DNA of 35,730 nt from Bacillus sp. (in: firmicutes) (lineage in GTDB: Bacteria; Bacillota; Bacilli; Bacillales; Bacillaceae): positions 1 to 35,730 of the forward strand of contig JAPSLU010000018.1 of NCBI GenBank assembly GCA_031180405.1, in the 5' to 3' direction. This document shows, piece by piece, positions 6,956 to 14,818 of the stretch; the stretch's first letter is position 1; each line of letters opens with the position of its first letter. A program made the position numbers and the translations under genes. Under the pieces are notes generated by a model. That model was not told the DNA's origin. It did not search any database and was given only the letters and a program-made list of their open reading frames with translations.

Positions 6956-8590
6956 ATGCTTGGTCGGGAACTTAGTAAAGAACTTGTACTTGGTGCCGGT
7001 GAACAGATTAAACAGTTGCTTTCACATAAAGATGAAGAGAATCGGAATGTCGTGAAAAAGGGACTCATTTTATATCGTCAAGGCAGTATTTATAATGTGA
7101 GCACAACAAGTCATTCTGTTTCTGCAAAAGTACAGGATGTCACGAGTGTGCAGGTTGAGCTTGATCTAGAGGATTTTGTCATGAGCACATGCACATGTCC
7201 TGGCACGTCAATTTGTCGACACCAGCTTGCTGCTTTCCTATATGTATATGCTAGCGTTGACCGAGTCGGCACATTCGTTGACCTTTGGAAAGAGGAGAAG
7301 CCGATCGATGATGTGTTAAAACATGTTCGTAAGGCAAGCTCTCTGCTAAAGCCTGATAAGGATTACGAAGATTATTCACTAGCTAGCTGGCTTTCCTTTT
7401 TTGATCGTGAGTATGACGTCTGGTATGAAGAGGTGTCATCACCTAATCAGTTATTCCAAAGTCTTTTTCACCATTATTATTCTGCCCTTAAAAAGAAGGC
7501 ACCTAAGTCTCCTGAAATGAGGCAATTTTTTATTGTTCAGGCTTCTGTTACCGTGTTTTTAAAAATATTACAGCTCATTAATGAGACGAAGCCAACAGAC
7601 TATATGTTACAGCATATTATTTATCCGTATATTGATCAGTTAATCGATAATGTTCAGGTGGCAATCTCTGAAATGAAGCGCTATGCGTTGCCGTTTGCCC
7701 TTGATCCACTTTTAGTAGACAGTGTGGAACGTTTCCGTGAACTGCTTATTACAAGCAAGCATTATCAGTTTGAGCGGTCAAACCTCTATCAATTGCTTTG
7801 GATTGAGCTGCTTCGTCGCGATAAATTTATTTCCATAGAGCGTGAGTGGCTGGAGGAGCATCTTAAAGAGGAAACGAAAAAAGAGCCATCTTTTGCTGTT
7901 GAAATGGAAACAGCCCTGATGCATATGGATTTTCTTCAGTCTCGTGATGAGCAAATTTTTGAGACGTTGCGCACCAAATTAAGCCCATCTGCCCTGCCGT
8001 TTACCTTTCATTGGGTAGAGGATATTTTAAAGAAGAAAAACTGGAAGCGCCTTTCAGGTTGGGTATCATATATGATGGAGAGCTCAACGGAGTACATCAA
8101 TAGTCCGCTACCTTTTGAGGAGAAAAGACAAGTCGTCCGCTATATGTTGCAGTTTATTAAAAAGTATTCGAGAGCAACAAACGACGAAAGGCTTTTTGAA
8201 CGGGCGTGTCGGACAATGCTTCCGTTAAGCTATGCAGAATATCATGATTTCCTTTTAGATAAAGAGCAGTACAAAACTTGGATTGAGCTGCAAGCTCTGC
8301 TAGGATTTTCTCTTGACGAAATGGATACGTATGTATTAAAAGAGATTGAAAAACAAGAGCCAGGTGTGCTTTTGCCTCTTTATGTCCAAACCGTTCAGCA
8401 CGAAATTAAAATGAAAACGCGGGAAAATTATAAAATGGCCGTGCGCTACTTAAAGCGAATTAAAGCACAGTACAAGAAGCTGAAGCGTGAAGAGGTATGG
8501 GAAAATTACATTTTACAGCTGGCTGAGGAACATAAACGACTTCGTGCTTTTAAGGAAGAGTTAAAGAAAGGGAAGCTGATTCATGATTAA
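6956..8590 (+). CDS. ywqB: SWIM zinc finger protein YwqB
   Basis: A 544-residue protein of unknown biochemical role. A SWIM-type zinc finger (CxCxnCxH) lies at C79, C81, C87 and H89 (CTCPGTSICRH). The remaining sequence is a long alpha-helical region rich in charged residues. SWIM fingers bind DNA or protein partners and are often encoded next to SNF2 ATPases; here the next gene is exactly that and overlaps by 8 nt, so the two probably act together. The ATG at 6956 is preferred because AAAGGAG lies 10 nt upstream; an in-frame GTG at 6908 has no such site. Confidence 0.85.
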   Translation: MLGRELSKELVLGAGEQIKQLLSHKDEENRNVVKKGLILYRQGSIYNVSTTSHSVSAKVQDVTSVQVELDLEDFVMSTCTCPGTSICRHQLAAFLYVYASVDRVGTFVDLWKEEKPIDDVLKHVRKASSLLKPDKDYEDYSLASWLSFFDREYDVWYEEVSSPNQLFQSLFHHYYSALKKKAPKSPEMRQFFIVQASVTVFLKILQLINETKPTDYMLQHIIYPYIDQLIDNVQVAISEMKRYALPFALDPLLVDSVERFRELLITSKHYQFERSNLYQLLWIELLRRDKFISIEREWLEEHLKEETKKEPSFAVEMETALMHMDFLQSRDEQIFETLRTKLSPSALPFTFHWVEDILKKKNWKRLSGWVSYMMESSTEYINSPLPFEEKRQVVRYMLQFIKKYSRATNDERLFERACRTMLPLSYAEYHDFLLDKEQYKTWIELQALLGFSLDEMDTYVLKEIEKQEPGVLLPLYVQTVQHEIKMKTRENYKMAVRYLKRIKAQYKKLKREEVWENYILQLAEEHKRLRAFKEELKKGKLIHD

Positions 8591-11348
8591 TACGGTTGAG
8601 ATTGTTTTACATGCAGAACAAATTGAGAATAACCATTTTTATGTGTTTTGCACATCTGCTCATGATGAAACCCCTTTGGAAGTTAGCGAATTCGCGCGCT
8701 ATCTTTTCACCTGGCATGAATCCTCCTTCTTTGGTACAAAGCTAGAGGATATTAGTTATATCGGACACCCCGCTGTTCAGCTTTCTCCATGGATGATGGT
8801 TGAGCTGCTCGGGAAAGAAACGTACAATTCCTTGGCAACCATTGAGCTTTCAGATGATGCTGACCGATTAGCGAATATCGCTCATACGATTTACGAGTTG
8901 ATCGAAAATGGAGAGTATCTACCTGATTTTGAGGCCTGGAAAAATGGAATCACACGGTTTAAAGATGCTGGCAATCACCTTGAAGGCTTTGCCTTAGAGT
9001 GGTTTTCCGCTGCAATAACAGACTTAATTGAACATGATCACATTCTACGTGACGCCTGGGCAGATATTATCAACACTTACCCTGTACTATCAACCTTTCA
9101 AGGGCATTTTATTGATGAAGCTGATTTTCTGGAAAAGATCGGCTGGCATAAGGATGACACTCCTTTTACAGTTGGCTTACGCTTAAATGAGCCTGAAACA
9201 GACACAGATGAATGGCAGCTTGAAATTATTCTGCGAAGCAAGGAAAATCTCGATTCCTTAATTCATTATCAAGGTAAGAGTGATCTTCCGAAAAAATGGA
9301 GTCCCTTTTTAGAGAAGATTGAACGCGAGCAGGAGCGCTTTGCGGAAATCGTTCCATGGCTAAGCTTTGAAACAGGTACAACGTATGTAACTGAGGATGA
9401 AGCGTGGATGTTTTTAACAGATGCGAGTGAAACATTGATTAACATGGGAGTTGAAATTCTCCTTCCATCTTGGTGGCAGGTTGTCAAAGACTCGCAGTTA
9501 ATGTTAAAGGCAAAGGTTTCTTCTTCCCCTCGTGGACAATCCTTTGTTGGCATGAATTCACTTATTGATTTTAACTGGCGCTTTGCGACAAATGGAGTGG
9601 AAATGAGTGAAGAGGAATTTCTTGAGCTTGTTTCAAAGCAGCGTCGCTTAGTAAACTTCAGAGGTCAATGGATTAAGTTAGATCCTGCTTTTATTAAACA
9701 AGTACAGGCAATTTTAAAGAAAGCTGATCGCGAGGGCATGCATCTATCAGATATTCTTCATCAAGAATTAAATGCGAGAGATATCGATGAAGACACTGAT
9801 GACATAATGGATACACGTGCATTTGCAAATATTCAAATTGAGCTCAATCAGCAAATGAAAGGGTTGCTTCGTAAGCTAACAGATACTACTGAGCTGCCGA
9901 CACACACGGTTCCAGATGATTTTCTTGGTACTTTACGACCCTATCAGCAAAACGGTGTTGATTGGCTATTATTTTTACGAAGTGTGGCGTTCGGCGCTTG
10001 CTTGGCCGATGATATGGGATTAGGAAAAACCATTCAAATGATCGCCTATTTTTCTTATGTAAAGGAAACAGAGAAGCCGGAGCATCCAGCATTAATTATT
10101 GCACCAACATCTGTGCTTGGAAACTGGCAAAAGGAATTTGAAAAATTTGCGCCGCATCTTCGTGTGAAGCTTCATTACGGACCGAATCGAGCCAAGGAAG
10201 AGAAATTCGCAGAGGCTATTCAGAATTATGATGTTGTTATTACATCATACGGGCTCTCACATGCTGACCATGAGGAAATCTCTTCTATTAACTGGAGTAC
10301 GATTTGCCTTGATGAAGCACAAAATATTAAAAATGCGCATACGAAGCAGTCTAGAGCGATCCGCAAATTACGCGGACAGCATCATATTGCCTTAACAGGT
10401 ACGCCGATGGAAAATCGTTTAACAGAGCTTTGGTCAATTTATGATTTTCTCAATCATGGTTATTTAGGAAGCTTGCACAGCTTTCATAAACGTTATGTGT
10501 TACCGATTGAAAAAGATCGAAATATTGAGCAAATTGAACAGCTCCAGCGTTATATAAAGCCGTTTTTACTAAGACGAACAAAACGTGATGAGCAGGTCGC
10601 CTTAAATCTACCTGAAAAGCAAGAGCAAAAGGAGTACATCCCGCTTTCAATCGAACAGGCTTCACTGTATGAGCAGCTTGTGAAGGATACGTTCGAACAG
10701 GTGAATTCCTTAGCTGGGATGCAGCGAAAAGCCCTTATCTTGAAAATGTTAGGAAAGCTAAAGCAAATTTGCAACCATCCTGCCCTTTATTTAAAGGAGC
10801 AACAGCCTAAGCAGCTTGTCACACGCTCTCATAAAATTGAAAAGCTACTAGAATTAACTACTTCCATTCGTGAGCAACAGGAAAGCTGTCTAATTTTCAC
10901 TCAGTATATTGGTATGGGCGAAATGATGAAGACTTTACTTGAAAAGGAATTTGGCGAGAAGGTTCTTTTCTTAAATGGAAGCGTGATGAAGTCAGAACGT
11001 GACCGCATGGTGGAATCCTTCCAACGTAAGGAATTTCCATTCTTAATTCTGTCCTTAAAAGCTGGTGGAACAGGATTAAACTTAACGGCAGCTAACCATG
11101 TTATCCACTATGATCGCTGGTGGAATCCCGCAGTTGAAAATCAAGCAACAGACCGCGCCTACCGAATTGGTCAGGACCGATTTGTACATGTTCATAAACT
11201 CATCACAACCGGAACTATTGAGGAGAAAATCGATGAAATGCTTGAGAAAAAACAATCGTTAAACGACGAAATTATTCAAAGTGAAAACTGGATCACAGAG
11301 CTTTCATCAGACGAGCTTGAAGAGCTCTTTACCTTATCTATGAGTTAG
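8583..11348 (+). CDS. ywqA: SNF2-family DNA-dependent ATPase YwqA
   Basis: A 921-residue protein. The first roughly 440 residues are a bacterial SNF2-associated region. The ATPase core follows: motif I DDMGLGKT (476-483), motif II DEAQ (577-580), LTGTPMENRL, then the second RecA-like lobe with GGTGLNL and the arginine-finger motif QATDRAYRIGQ near 857-867. SNF2 ATPases translocate on double-stranded DNA and remodel DNA-protein complexes; the target in Bacillus is not known. Translation is probably coupled to ywqB through the 8-nt overlap. Length is complete and all core motifs look intact. Confidence 0.92.
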   Translation: MINTVEIVLHAEQIENNHFYVFCTSAHDETPLEVSEFARYLFTWHESSFFGTKLEDISYIGHPAVQLSPWMMVELLGKETYNSLATIELSDDADRLANIAHTIYELIENGEYLPDFEAWKNGITRFKDAGNHLEGFALEWFSAAITDLIEHDHILRDAWADIINTYPVLSTFQGHFIDEADFLEKIGWHKDDTPFTVGLRLNEPETDTDEWQLEIILRSKENLDSLIHYQGKSDLPKKWSPFLEKIEREQERFAEIVPWLSFETGTTYVTEDEAWMFLTDASETLINMGVEILLPSWWQVVKDSQLMLKAKVSSSPRGQSFVGMNSLIDFNWRFATNGVEMSEEEFLELVSKQRRLVNFRGQWIKLDPAFIKQVQAILKKADREGMHLSDILHQELNARDIDEDTDDIMDTRAFANIQIELNQQMKGLLRKLTDTTELPTHTVPDDFLGTLRPYQQNGVDWLLFLRSVAFGACLADDMGLGKTIQMIAYFSYVKETEKPEHPALIIAPTSVLGNWQKEFEKFAPHLRVKLHYGPNRAKEEKFAEAIQNYDVVITSYGLSHADHEEISSINWSTICLDEAQNIKNAHTKQSRAIRKLRGQHHIALTGTPMENRLTELWSIYDFLNHGYLGSLHSFHKRYVLPIEKDRNIEQIEQLQRYIKPFLLRRTKRDEQVALNLPEKQEQKEYIPLSIEQASLYEQLVKDTFEQVNSLAGMQRKALILKMLGKLKQICNHPALYLKEQQPKQLVTRSHKIEKLLELTTSIREQQESCLIFTQYIGMGEMMKTLLEKEFGEKVLFLNGSVMKSERDRMVESFQRKEFPFLILSLKAGGTGLNLTAANHVIHYDRWWNPAVENQATDRAYRIGQDRFVHVHKLITTGTIEEKIDEMLEKKQSLNDEIIQSENWITELSSDELEELFTLSMS

Positions 11349-11362
11349 GAAGGGGTTTGTGT

Positions 11363-11461
11363 ATGGCGGCAAAACAGAAGGCTAAGAAAAAAGCAGAAGA
11401 AAAAAAAGCCCCACAGTGGGAGAAGCTTGTAAAGTTAATTGAAAAAAAGGTTTCGAAGTAA
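11363..11461 (+). CDS. Tiny lysine-rich protein of 32 residues, function unknown
   Basis: Begins MAAKQKAKKKAEEKKAPQ and continues with an amphipathic WEKLVKLIEKK stretch, so it is strongly basic and probably helical. AGGAAGGGG lies before the ATG, the gene starts 14 nt after the ywqA stop, and the stop codon abuts a rho-independent terminator. It therefore appears to be the last gene of the ywqB-ywqA operon. The basic character would suit nucleic-acid or ribosome binding, but that is inference. Confidence 0.6.
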   Translation: MAAKQKAKKKAEEKKAPQWEKLVKLIEKKVSK

Positions 11462-11463
11462 GG

Positions 11464-11488
11464 CGACAGTTTCGGCTGTCGTTTTTTT
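11464..11488 (+). terminator. Terminator of the ywqB-ywqA operon
   Basis: CGACAG (11464-11469) pairs with CTGTCG (11476-11481), followed by seven T. It directly follows the stop of the 32-codon gene. Confidence 0.85.
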
Positions 11489-11495
11489 GTCCCTT

Positions 11496-11855
11496 TTAAA
11501 CCCTTAGCCTCTCTTCAATCATATTTATCTTCGTATCGTGTATCCCTACTTTCGAACTCAAAAACATCAGACCTGATTTTACATCATTCAAATCCCGATG
11601 CTGTTCAAGCTCTGACTCAATTTTCACAAAGTGACTTCTAAATTCAGAGGCCATATCTTCCACTTTCGTCTCTAGGTTGTCCATTCGTGTTTCTAAACTG
11701 TCCATACGTATTTCTAGGCTGTCTATTCGAGTTTCTATCCGAGATAGACCATCCTTTACGTCAGTAACATCTTTTGAAAGATAATCCAATTTTTTGTCAA
11801 AGTGATTCATTTTTTTGTCAAAGTGATCCATAAATCCCTTCAATATCTCTTCCAT
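11496..11855 (-). CDS. Coiled-coil protein with tandem heptads, function unknown
   Basis: A 119-residue hydrophilic protein dominated by heptad repeats of the type LETRMDS between about residues 40 and 70; the DNA there is a near-perfect 21-nt repeat. No membrane segment, signal peptide or cysteine is seen. A long parallel coiled coil is the only clear prediction. The ATG at 11855 is chosen because AGGAGG lies 8 nt upstream; a GTG at 11864 would overlap that ribosome binding site. It is convergent with ywqA. Similar heptad proteins occur near stress and phage genes, but nothing here fixes a role. Confidence 0.75.
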   Translation of the reverse strand: MEEILKGFMDHFDKKMNHFDKKLDYLSKDVTDVKDGLSRIETRIDSLEIRMDSLETRMDNLETKVEDMASEFRSHFVKIESELEQHRDLNDVKSGLMFLSSKVGIHDTKINMIEERLRV

Positions 11856-11897
11856 TCCTTCCACCTCCTATCTATTTTTCATTATACCACCTCTTGA

Positions 11898-11922
11898 TTA
11901 AAAAATCGGCTGATCACCGATT
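11898..11922 (-). terminator. Probable terminator of ssbB
   Basis: On the minus strand AATCGG and CCGATT pair around a 7-nt loop and are followed by a run of T. It lies about 85 nt past the ssbB stop. A competing longer stem (GGCTGAT with ATCAGCC) can also form. Confidence 0.6.
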
Positions 11923-12006
11923 ATTCCTCAAGCAATCAGCCTTCCAAAATGAGGTCTTAAGGGGATACCATTGATTTTTTCTCACGAAGAGAGGTTGGGG
12001 AAACAG

Positions 12007-12354
12007 TTAATTTTCTTGCTCAACTAATTCACGTGGCTTACCACTCATGAAGCGTACTGAATCAGCCACAACTTCTGTAACATATACACGAATTTTTTCT
12101 GCATTTTCATAGCTGCGAGTTTGGATGCGGCCTGTGACACCAACAACTGACCCTTTACGGCAATAATTCGCCGTATTTTCTGCAGTTCGTCTCCAAACGG
12201 AACAATTAACAAAATCTGTTTCGATTTCTCCAGCAGCATTTTTAAAGTTCCGACTAACAGCAAGCGTAATATTTGCAACAGGTGCACCATCTGCTGTATA
12301 CCGGATTTCCGGATCCCTTGTGAGACGACCGACTAAAATGATTTGATTGATCAC
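12007..12354 (-). CDS. ssbB: Single-stranded DNA-binding protein, short competence-type paralogue SsbB
   Basis: A 115-residue OB-fold protein containing NQIILVGRLTRDPEIRY, FVNCSVWRRTAEN and GRIQTRSYEN. It lacks the long glycine-rich tail and acidic DDDLPF tip of housekeeping SsbA, and its length and ending match B. subtilis SsbB (YwpH), which protects incoming single-stranded DNA during transformation. Translation starts at GTG 12354, six bases after AAAGGAGG; the ATG at 12372 lies before that ribosome binding site and would place the site inside the coding region. A ComK-type K-box lies upstream. Its neighbours dipA and ywpF match the B. subtilis order. Confidence 0.9.
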   Translation of the reverse strand: MINQIILVGRLTRDPEIRYTADGAPVANITLAVSRNFKNAAGEIETDFVNCSVWRRTAENTANYCRKGSVVGVTGRIQTRSYENAEKIRVYVTEVVADSVRFMSGKPRELVEQEN

Positions 12355-12386
12355 CTCTAACCTCCTTTCCATTCATGTACACCCAT

Positions 12387-12465
12387 ATTGTATAGGATGA
12401 AACAAGATTGGAAAAATGAGTAAAATAGAATTTTATTTACAACAGTGATTAAGAAACTACATTTT
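12387..12465 (-). promoter_or_regulatory. ssbB promoter with ComK K-box
   Basis: Two AT-boxes of the ComK type (AAAA-N5-TTTT) lie upstream of ssbB: a perfect one at 12422-12434 and one with a single mismatch at 12453-12465. They are 18 bp apart, one of the spacings ComK accepts. A -10 box TACAAT (12387-12392, minus strand) lies about 30 bp downstream, with no good -35, as is usual for ComK-activated promoters. Confidence 0.6.
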
Positions 12466-12527
12466 CTTAGAGACAGAAATACGATTTTTATTTAAAACTA
12501 AATATGATTGTGCTAAATTACTATTTT

Positions 12528-12941
12528 TTAGAAAGGTTGATCTGATAATCGTTGTAGGGAGTTAACAAGAAATGAAAAATGATTTTCACCTGTGAAGCTT
12601 ATACTTTGAAGAATATGTTGAAAGGCCTTGGATTGATTGAATCGGGTAAGAGGAGTGTCTATGTAAATTTGTTCATCCTCTTTCCAAGTAAAATATTGAA
12701 TAGACAAGTCACGCTGTTTAAGCTGAAATATGATTCGCAGCATACTCTTTTGATCTAATGCTTCATACCGAATATCAACTGTTGCTTGAATCGGAACACG
12801 GAAATGATGATAGTTATTTGTTCCTACTTTATGATCTCCTACTCTTAAGACGACTAGATCCTCTGTAAGATTTTTCTTCACCTGAAGTGAATGGTTCGTA
12901 TTCTGTTGCAGATAAATTGACTTCAGCTTATATTCATTCAT
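12528..12941 (-). CDS. dipA: YwpG/DipA-like protein (dynamin-interacting protein of B. subtilis)
   Basis: A 137-residue soluble protein of mixed alpha/beta character without signal peptide or membrane segment. It is named from position: it lies directly upstream of ssbB and near ywpF, where B. subtilis has ywpG (dipA), whose product interacts with the bacterial dynamin DynA. No catalytic motif is visible. GAGGG lies 6 nt before the ATG. A perfect 19-bp palindrome and a TATAAT box lie upstream at 12999-13024. The family call is moderate because sequence conservation could not be tested. Confidence 0.6.
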   Translation of the reverse strand: MNEYKLKSIYLQQNTNHSLQVKKNLTEDLVVLRVGDHKVGTNNYHHFRVPIQATVDIRYEALDQKSMLRIIFQLKQRDLSIQYFTWKEDEQIYIDTPLTRFNQSKAFQHILQSISFTGENHFSFLVNSLQRLSDQPF

Positions 12942-12998
12942 TTTTTACCCTCTTTTCTTCTATGATTATCCGTCAGTCCTCTGTAAGTATATTCCATT

Positions 12999-13024
12999 AT
13001 TATACATTACTAAATTTTAGTAAT
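12999..13024 (-). promoter_or_regulatory. TATAAT box next to a perfect 19-bp palindrome upstream of dipA
   Basis: ATTACTAAATTTTAGTAAT (13006-13024) is a perfect palindrome with one central base. A -10 box TATAAT (12999-13004, minus strand) abuts it, so a bound dimer would occupy the -35 region. No canonical -35 was found. It could be an activator or repressor site. Confidence 0.45.
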
Positions 13025-13130
13025 TTTTATATGCCGTGAAATTTGGCGAAAAACAGGGAAAAAACGCGGTTCGCCTCTACCTTTCGCTATATTTTTTGGA
13101 TATGCTTAAATTAAGTCTAAATATCTATTT

Positions 13131-13159
13131 TTGTACAGAATATGAACATTCTCCATTAT
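13131..13159 (+). promoter_or_regulatory. Promoter of the XRE regulator with a putative operator in the spacer
   Basis: TTGTAC (13131-13136) and CATTAT (13154-13159) are 17 bp apart. The spacer holds an inverted repeat AGAAT-N6-ATTCT (13137-13152). An operator in this place fits autorepression by the helix-turn-helix protein encoded downstream. Confidence 0.55.
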
Positions 13160-13235
13160 GTTTTGGATTAGAACATTTCAACTTCTTATTCTCCTTTACG
13201 ATTACAGTAAGCTTGGAGAAGGGAATTGTGGTTCA

Positions 13236-13646
13236 ATGAGAGAGTTAGAAAAGTTTCAAATGAATCTTAAATTTTATCGTGAGCAAAATGGTTGGTCACA
13301 GGAGCAGTTAGCGGAGAGAATCAATGTTTCCAGGCCAGTCATCACTCGCCTTGAAACCGGTGAACAGGCTCCCGATCTATCTTACTTACTGTCATTAAGC
13401 CATGCTTTTCATGTGAGTATTGACCATCTAATCGGTCGTGATGAACAAACGAATGAATATTTATACGAAGTCTATGGTAAGTATCAGGCTGATAACTCAG
13501 TCTCTCAAGTCATAGATTATTTAATAAAAAATCCAAAAATGACGCATAGCTTACATCAGCTCCTACAAGTAAAAACAAAGCATCGTAAGCTGATCGAGGA
13601 TACACTTATAAAGGTTATTGAAAATTCAACGAGGATTTCCGAATAA
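13236..13646 (+). CDS. XRE-family helix-turn-helix transcriptional regulator
   Basis: A 136-residue protein. Residues about 8-66 form a Cro/CI-type helix-turn-helix (WSQEQLAERINVSRPVITRLE, followed by APDLSYLLSLSHAFHVSIDHLIG). The C-terminal 60 residues are helical and probably form the dimer interface or a sensing part. The ATG at 13236 is the likely start: the only upstream in-frame ATG, at 13158, lies inside the -10 box. The ribosome binding site is moderate (GGAGAAGGG). Its spacer operator suggests autoregulation. Its target genes are unknown; the palindrome at 13006 differs in sequence from its own candidate operator. Confidence 0.85.
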   Translation: MRELEKFQMNLKFYREQNGWSQEQLAERINVSRPVITRLETGEQAPDLSYLLSLSHAFHVSIDHLIGRDEQTNEYLYEVYGKYQADNSVSQVIDYLIKNPKMTHSLHQLLQVKTKHRKLIEDTLIKVIENSTRISE

Positions 13647-13681
13647 ACCTTGCCCGGCATTTCTTTGTTCTATTGAGCTTG

Positions 13682-13690
13682 TGATATACT
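13682..13690 (+). promoter_or_regulatory. Extended -10 promoter of ywpF
   Basis: TGATATACT gives a TGn extension followed by TATACT, about 30 bp before the ywpF start. The -35 region is not conserved, which is tolerated in extended -10 promoters. Confidence 0.5.
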
Positions 13691-13721
13691 AAGGGAAAAT
13701 GCGCTAGCGAGGATGATAGTG

Positions 13722-14153
13722 ATGAAAACGTTCAAGCTTGTCGGCTTAAAAATTGATGAACCACCTACTAGGGAAAAAGAGATTCCTTTACTAGACGGCC
13801 TTGTTATTAACAAAGAAGATGGAGAAAATTCATGGCTAATTGAGGCCTTAATACCAAAAGAGTTCTTAGCTTATTTTGAAGAACATAAAGAAACGAATGC
13901 AAAATTAAGGGTGTTTGTTACGATTTCAAAACCGAGCAATGCACCCGCGCAAATTGCCGCTATTGTTAATACAATCACCATCCTTGATGGGTCAATCTCT
14001 ATTTTATTAATTGGACGCTTATTAACCTCAAGACCTCTACATAACCCTGAAGACCTGCTGCAATCATTAATGGAGCAAGGTTTGACTGGAAATTCATTGA
14101 TGGAGGCTTTTAAGGCTAATATTCAGCAACGGAAAGAAATGACAAAGTTGTAG
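13722..14153 (+). CDS. ywpF: YwpF-like family protein
   Basis: A 143-residue protein starting MKTFKLVGLKID, followed by LLDGLVINKEDGENSWLIEAL, typical of the YwpF-like family of Bacillus. It is soluble, probably a beta-rich N-terminal half with a helical C-terminus. Biochemical role unknown. The ATG at 13722 is chosen because GAGG lies 9 nt upstream; an in-frame ATG nine bases earlier overlaps that site. Transcribed alone, with its own promoter and terminator, and convergent with the lipoprotein gene. Position close to dipA and ssbB matches B. subtilis. Confidence 0.8.
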   Translation: MKTFKLVGLKIDEPPTREKEIPLLDGLVINKEDGENSWLIEALIPKEFLAYFEEHKETNAKLRVFVTISKPSNAPAQIAAIVNTITILDGSISILLIGRLLTSRPLHNPEDLLQSLMEQGLTGNSLMEAFKANIQQRKEMTKL

Positions 14154-14179
14154 AAGCTGCTTGGATGGCAGCTTTTTTT
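14154..14179 (+). terminator. Terminator of ywpF
   Basis: AAGCTGC (14154-14160) pairs with GCAGCTT (14168-14174), followed by T residues, immediately after the stop codon. Confidence 0.85.
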
Positions 14180-14193
14180 GTTTTGTCCATCAA

Positions 14194-14229
14194 TAAAAAA
14201 GACTAACAAAACCAAAGGTTGAGTTAGCC
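14194..14229 (-). terminator. Terminator of the acidic lipoprotein gene
   Basis: On the minus strand GGCTAAC pairs with GTTAGTC, with an inner AACC/GGTT stem, followed by six T. Confidence 0.8.
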
Positions 14230-14257
14230 TTTAATTTAGATAATAGCTGATTATCAA

Positions 14258-14596
14258 CTATTCGTTTTTGTTATTTTCCTCAGTACCACCGTTGTTGCCT
14301 TCTTCTGTACCTGTGTTATTACCTTCTTCTGTCATCTCTTCGCCCTCTTGATTGCCTTCCTCGAGCATGTTTTCGCCCTCTTGATTGCCATCTTCGAGCA
14401 TGTTTTCACCCTCATCGGCGCCTTCTTCTAATGTATTTCCACCTTGATCAAGGCCTTCTTCAACGTTTTCTTCAACTGATTCATTTTCAGTTGTATCTTC
14501 TGGTGGTGCTGGATCTTCATCATCAGCAGTACATCCAGTAACAAGCATTGCTGCAAGAAGGGAACCAGATAAAGTTAATAACCATTTTTTTCTCAT
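14258..14596 (-). CDS. Lipoprotein with acidic tandem repeats
   Basis: A 112-residue precursor. A charged start MRKKW, a hydrophobic stretch and the lipobox LVTGC (lipidated C22) mark a signal peptidase II substrate anchored on the outer face of the membrane. The mature part is nearly all Glu, Gly and Asn, with 11-residue repeats of the type GENMLEEGNQE; at DNA level these are close 33-bp repeats. Such a chain is probably disordered and could bind cations or act as a spacer. No enzyme domain is visible. The ATG at 14596 lies 8 nt after AAAGGAG. Transcribed alone, with a terminator downstream. Confidence 0.8.
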   Translation of the reverse strand: MRKKWLLTLSGSLLAAMLVTGCTADDEDPAPPEDTTENESVEENVEEGLDQGGNTLEEGADEGENMLEDGNQEGENMLEEGNQEGEEMTEEGNNTGTEEGNNGGTEENNKNE

Positions 14597-14755
14597 AATC
14601 ATTGCTCCTTTCAAATTGACCTTATCTTATTTTTGAAACCGGTCTTTGATTATGTTTCCCGACTCATTTATTTTCATTCATACTGTCGCCTCTTTTTCAC
14701 CTTCATCTCCTCTTTGCTTTTCACTTCAAATAGTCCATTCATCACCTAAAGATGC

Positions 14756-14790
14756 AAAAAATCCTTCATGGAAACCATGAAGGACTTTTT
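14756..14790. terminator. Bidirectional terminator downstream of fabZ
   Basis: TCCTTCATGG (14762-14771) and CCATGAAGGA (14775-14784) form a perfect 10-bp stem with a 3-nt loop. A-rich and T-rich runs on either side allow termination in both directions; fabZ enters from the right. Confidence 0.85.
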
Positions 14791-14818
14791 ATGGATTACG
14801 CTACCATAGAACGCTTAT

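Noticed and set aside
13713-13721. Upstream in-frame ATG for ywpF
   Set aside because: It overlaps the likely ribosome binding site GAGG; the ATG at 13722 matches the family N-terminus MKTFKL.
14239-14255. Fur/PerR-like dyad GATAAT-N5-ATTATC
   Set aside because: It lies just past the stop of the lipoprotein gene rather than in a promoter and matches only part of a Fur box.
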